A DNA stretch of 46,912 nt, from the NCBI GenBank assembly GCA_016212105.1, contig JACRHJ010000026.1, positions 1 through 46,912 of the forward strand, read 5' to 3'. Origin of the DNA: Nitrospirota bacterium (GTDB lineage: Bacteria > Nitrospirota > JACRHJ01). Within the stretch, counting starts at the first letter, position 1; each line of letters starts with the position of its first letter. The notes beneath the pieces were generated by a model, which was not told the DNA's origin, searched no databases, and saw nothing but the letters and a program-made list of their open reading frames with translations. Made by a program: the position numbers and the translations under genes. Below, one piece after another: positions 45,890-46,912 of this stretch.

Positions 45890-46912
45890 GCAGAGCAAGC
45901 CAATCGTGGAGGTCCTCCGGGTCCTCGTGGCTGGGGTTGGCCGGGATTATCACCGGCGCGCTTATCATGGCCGTCCTGTTTTCGGCCATGTCATACGCGG
46001 CTGAACCGGTCGGCAGGATACTCGCTGTCAAGGGCACCGTTTCCGTCGTGCACGCGGGGGCGAAGAAGCCTGTCCCCGGCGCAAAGAACGCGCAGGTCTT
46101 CCTTGGCGACAGGCTGAGCACCGGCAAGGCGTCGAAGGTCAAGCTTCTGATGAAGGACGAGAGCATTGTGACGCTCGGCCAGAGCAGCGAGCTGACAGTC
46201 GACCAGTTCGTCTACGCTCCTGAGACCAACACCAGAAAGTCCGTGTTGAAACTCGCCTCGGGCATGGTGCGAAACCTGATAGCCAAGAGCTTTTCAGGCA
46301 TAGGCTCCGTCTTTGAGGTACACACACCGACTGCGGTCGCGGGTGCCATGGGCACAGAAAACCTCGTTTGGGTGTTCAGAGGTGAGACTGTCCCAACCAC
46401 CATAGCCGGCATTGATGGCGGCGCTGTGGACATATCCAGGATAGTGCTGAACTCCCAGTTCGTGGGAGGCAAGTTCATGGACTACGGCAGTCCGGGCAGC
46501 ATAGACTGGCTGAGGTTGTCCGACATCGGCGACGGGGGCGGCGGCAACGGGGGCGGCAACGGCGGTGACGGCAACGGGGGCGGCGGCAACGGGGGCGGCG
46601 ATGGCGGCGGCGATGGCGGCCCGCTCAACACCCTCGGCGTAGGCATAAGCAACAACACGCAGTTCGGAAACCAGTACGGATCCGTAATACTGAACAACGG
46701 GTTCGCCAGTTACGCCCCGCAGGGCTTTGGCCCGACCGATCCCTTCCTCCTGCCGCCCGGCACGTTCAACACCCTGCTCGGCGCAACCGACCTCTCCGAG
46801 GACGGCGGGGGAAACGGCGACGACGGAAATGATGGCGACGGCCGAGGCGGCGATGGCGGCGGCGGCGATGGCGGCGGCGATGGCGGCGGCGGCGATGGCG
46901 GCGGCGATGGCG
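45877..46912 (+). CDS. FecR-domain surface or periplasmic protein, 3' end beyond the window
   Basis: The frame opens with ATG 45877 inside the barrel gene and stays open to the edge (345 codons). It has a basic N-terminus and a hydrophobic segment (LGLAGIITGALIMAVLFSAM) ending SYAAEP, a likely signal. A FecR domain follows (about residues 45-175): GRILAVKGTVSVVHAGAK, FLGDRLSTGKASKVKLLMKD, VHTPTAVAGAMGTENLVWV. Two Gly/Asn/Asp-rich linkers (GDGGGGNGGGNGGDGNGG and GGDGGGGDGG) surround a 45-residue segment. FecR domains outside iron signalling bind peptidoglycan-like or polymer partners. The 13-bp overlap with the TPR-barrel gene suggests the pair works together. The full length and the C-terminus are not visible. 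Confidence 0.8.
   Translation, partial: MEILSRASQSWRSSGSSWLGLAGIITGALIMAVLFSAMSYAAEPVGRILAVKGTVSVVHAGAKKPVPGAKNAQVFLGDRLSTGKASKVKLLMKDESIVTLGQSSELTVDQFVYAPETNTRKSVLKLASGMVRNLIAKSFSGIGSVFEVHTPTAVAGAMGTENLVWVFRGETVPTTIAGIDGGAVDISRIVLNSQFVGGKFMDYGSPGSIDWLRLSDIGDGGGGNGGGNGGDGNGGGGNGGGDGGGDGGPLNTLGVGISNNTQFGNQYGSVILNNGFASYAPQGFGPTDPFLLPPGTFNTLLGATDLSEDGGGNGDDGNDGDGRGGDGGGGDGGGDGGGGDGGGDG
46533..46620 (+). repeat. Gly/Asn/Asp-coding short tandem repeat, first block
   Basis: Tandem GGCGGCAACGGG and GGCGGCGATGGC units encode a Gly-rich linker with Asn and then Asp. A second block begins at about 46802 and runs to the window edge (GGCGGCGATGGCGGCGGC units). Such slippage-prone repeats can change length between strains. 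Confidence 0.8.

Overview
The window is about 47 kb of GC-rich bacterial DNA (AT-richer only in a few patches) with frequent ATA and AGG codons. Several genes point to a Gram-negative, respiring bacterium: a TPR/beta-barrel outer-membrane protein ending in Phe, an HtrA-type periplasmic protease, a lipoprotein, a consensus sigma-54 promoter, and a Bacillus-like (B-type) succinate dehydrogenase. A c-di-AMP riboswitch and a CIRCE operator fit a Desulfobacterota/Nitrospirota-like lineage, but I cannot fix the taxon from sequence alone. I saw no rRNA, tRNA or CRISPR array.

Layout. 1-3.7 kb is an accessory strip: the start of an IS630-type transposase, an orphan HI0074-family protein, a zinc-ribbon protein, a DMT exporter, a HicBA pair and a RelE/RelB-type pair. 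3.7-6.4 kb holds a GH15-like glucosidase, a receiver-only response regulator and an orphan OppC-type permease. 6.4-8.8 kb is a textbook unit: sigma-70 promoter, ydaO-type c-di-AMP aptamer, terminator and a KimA-like potassium transporter. 9.1-11.1 kb is a CIRCE-controlled Hsp20-HtrA operon. 11.2-18.5 kb holds pmbA, an OsmC protein and a minus-strand operon ade-pdhA-pdhB-pdhC. 18.6-22.3 kb has a secreted NHL/FN3 protein behind a sigma-54 promoter, and cvpA. 22.7-27.6 kb has a JAMM-DinG helicase fusion, a DNA methyltransferase-nuclease fusion and a DUF559 nuclease. 27.9-33.1 kb has a B12/radical-SAM protein, a ketosynthase, an RDD membrane protein, tsaB and a secreted unknown. 33.3-40.1 kb is a TCA block (sdhC-X-sdhA-lipoprotein-sdhB-sucC-sucD). 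40.3-42.3 kb has a ferredoxin, rsmD and two tandem ferritin-like genes. Then come pgi and a TPR-barrel/FecR pair that runs off the right edge.

The most unusual property is the density of short dispersed repeats. (1) Palindromic C/G-rich modules (sense CCCTCACCC...CTCTCCC, then ...GGGAGAGGG) occur more than a dozen times, including a 105-bp bipartite unit in two inverted copies differing at two positions. (2) A 148-bp element occurs twice with ends matching the terminus of the IS630-type element, so it looks like a MITE. (3) A 222-273 bp element occurs twice. The palindromes have entered genes: in frame in the PdhC linker and in the HtrA signal region, and as the source of the last codons or stop of others. 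The DUF559 nuclease gene lies between 182- and 181-bp direct repeats made of these palindromes, next to the methyltransferase-nuclease gene. This resembles how RAYT transposases sit among REP sequences, and it is my best candidate for an undescribed mobile system.

A second theme is promoter placement. Four genes (HI0074-like, ade, dinG-like, methyltransferase) have sigma-70-type promoters whose -10 box ends 6-7 nt before the start codon, predicting leaderless mRNAs.
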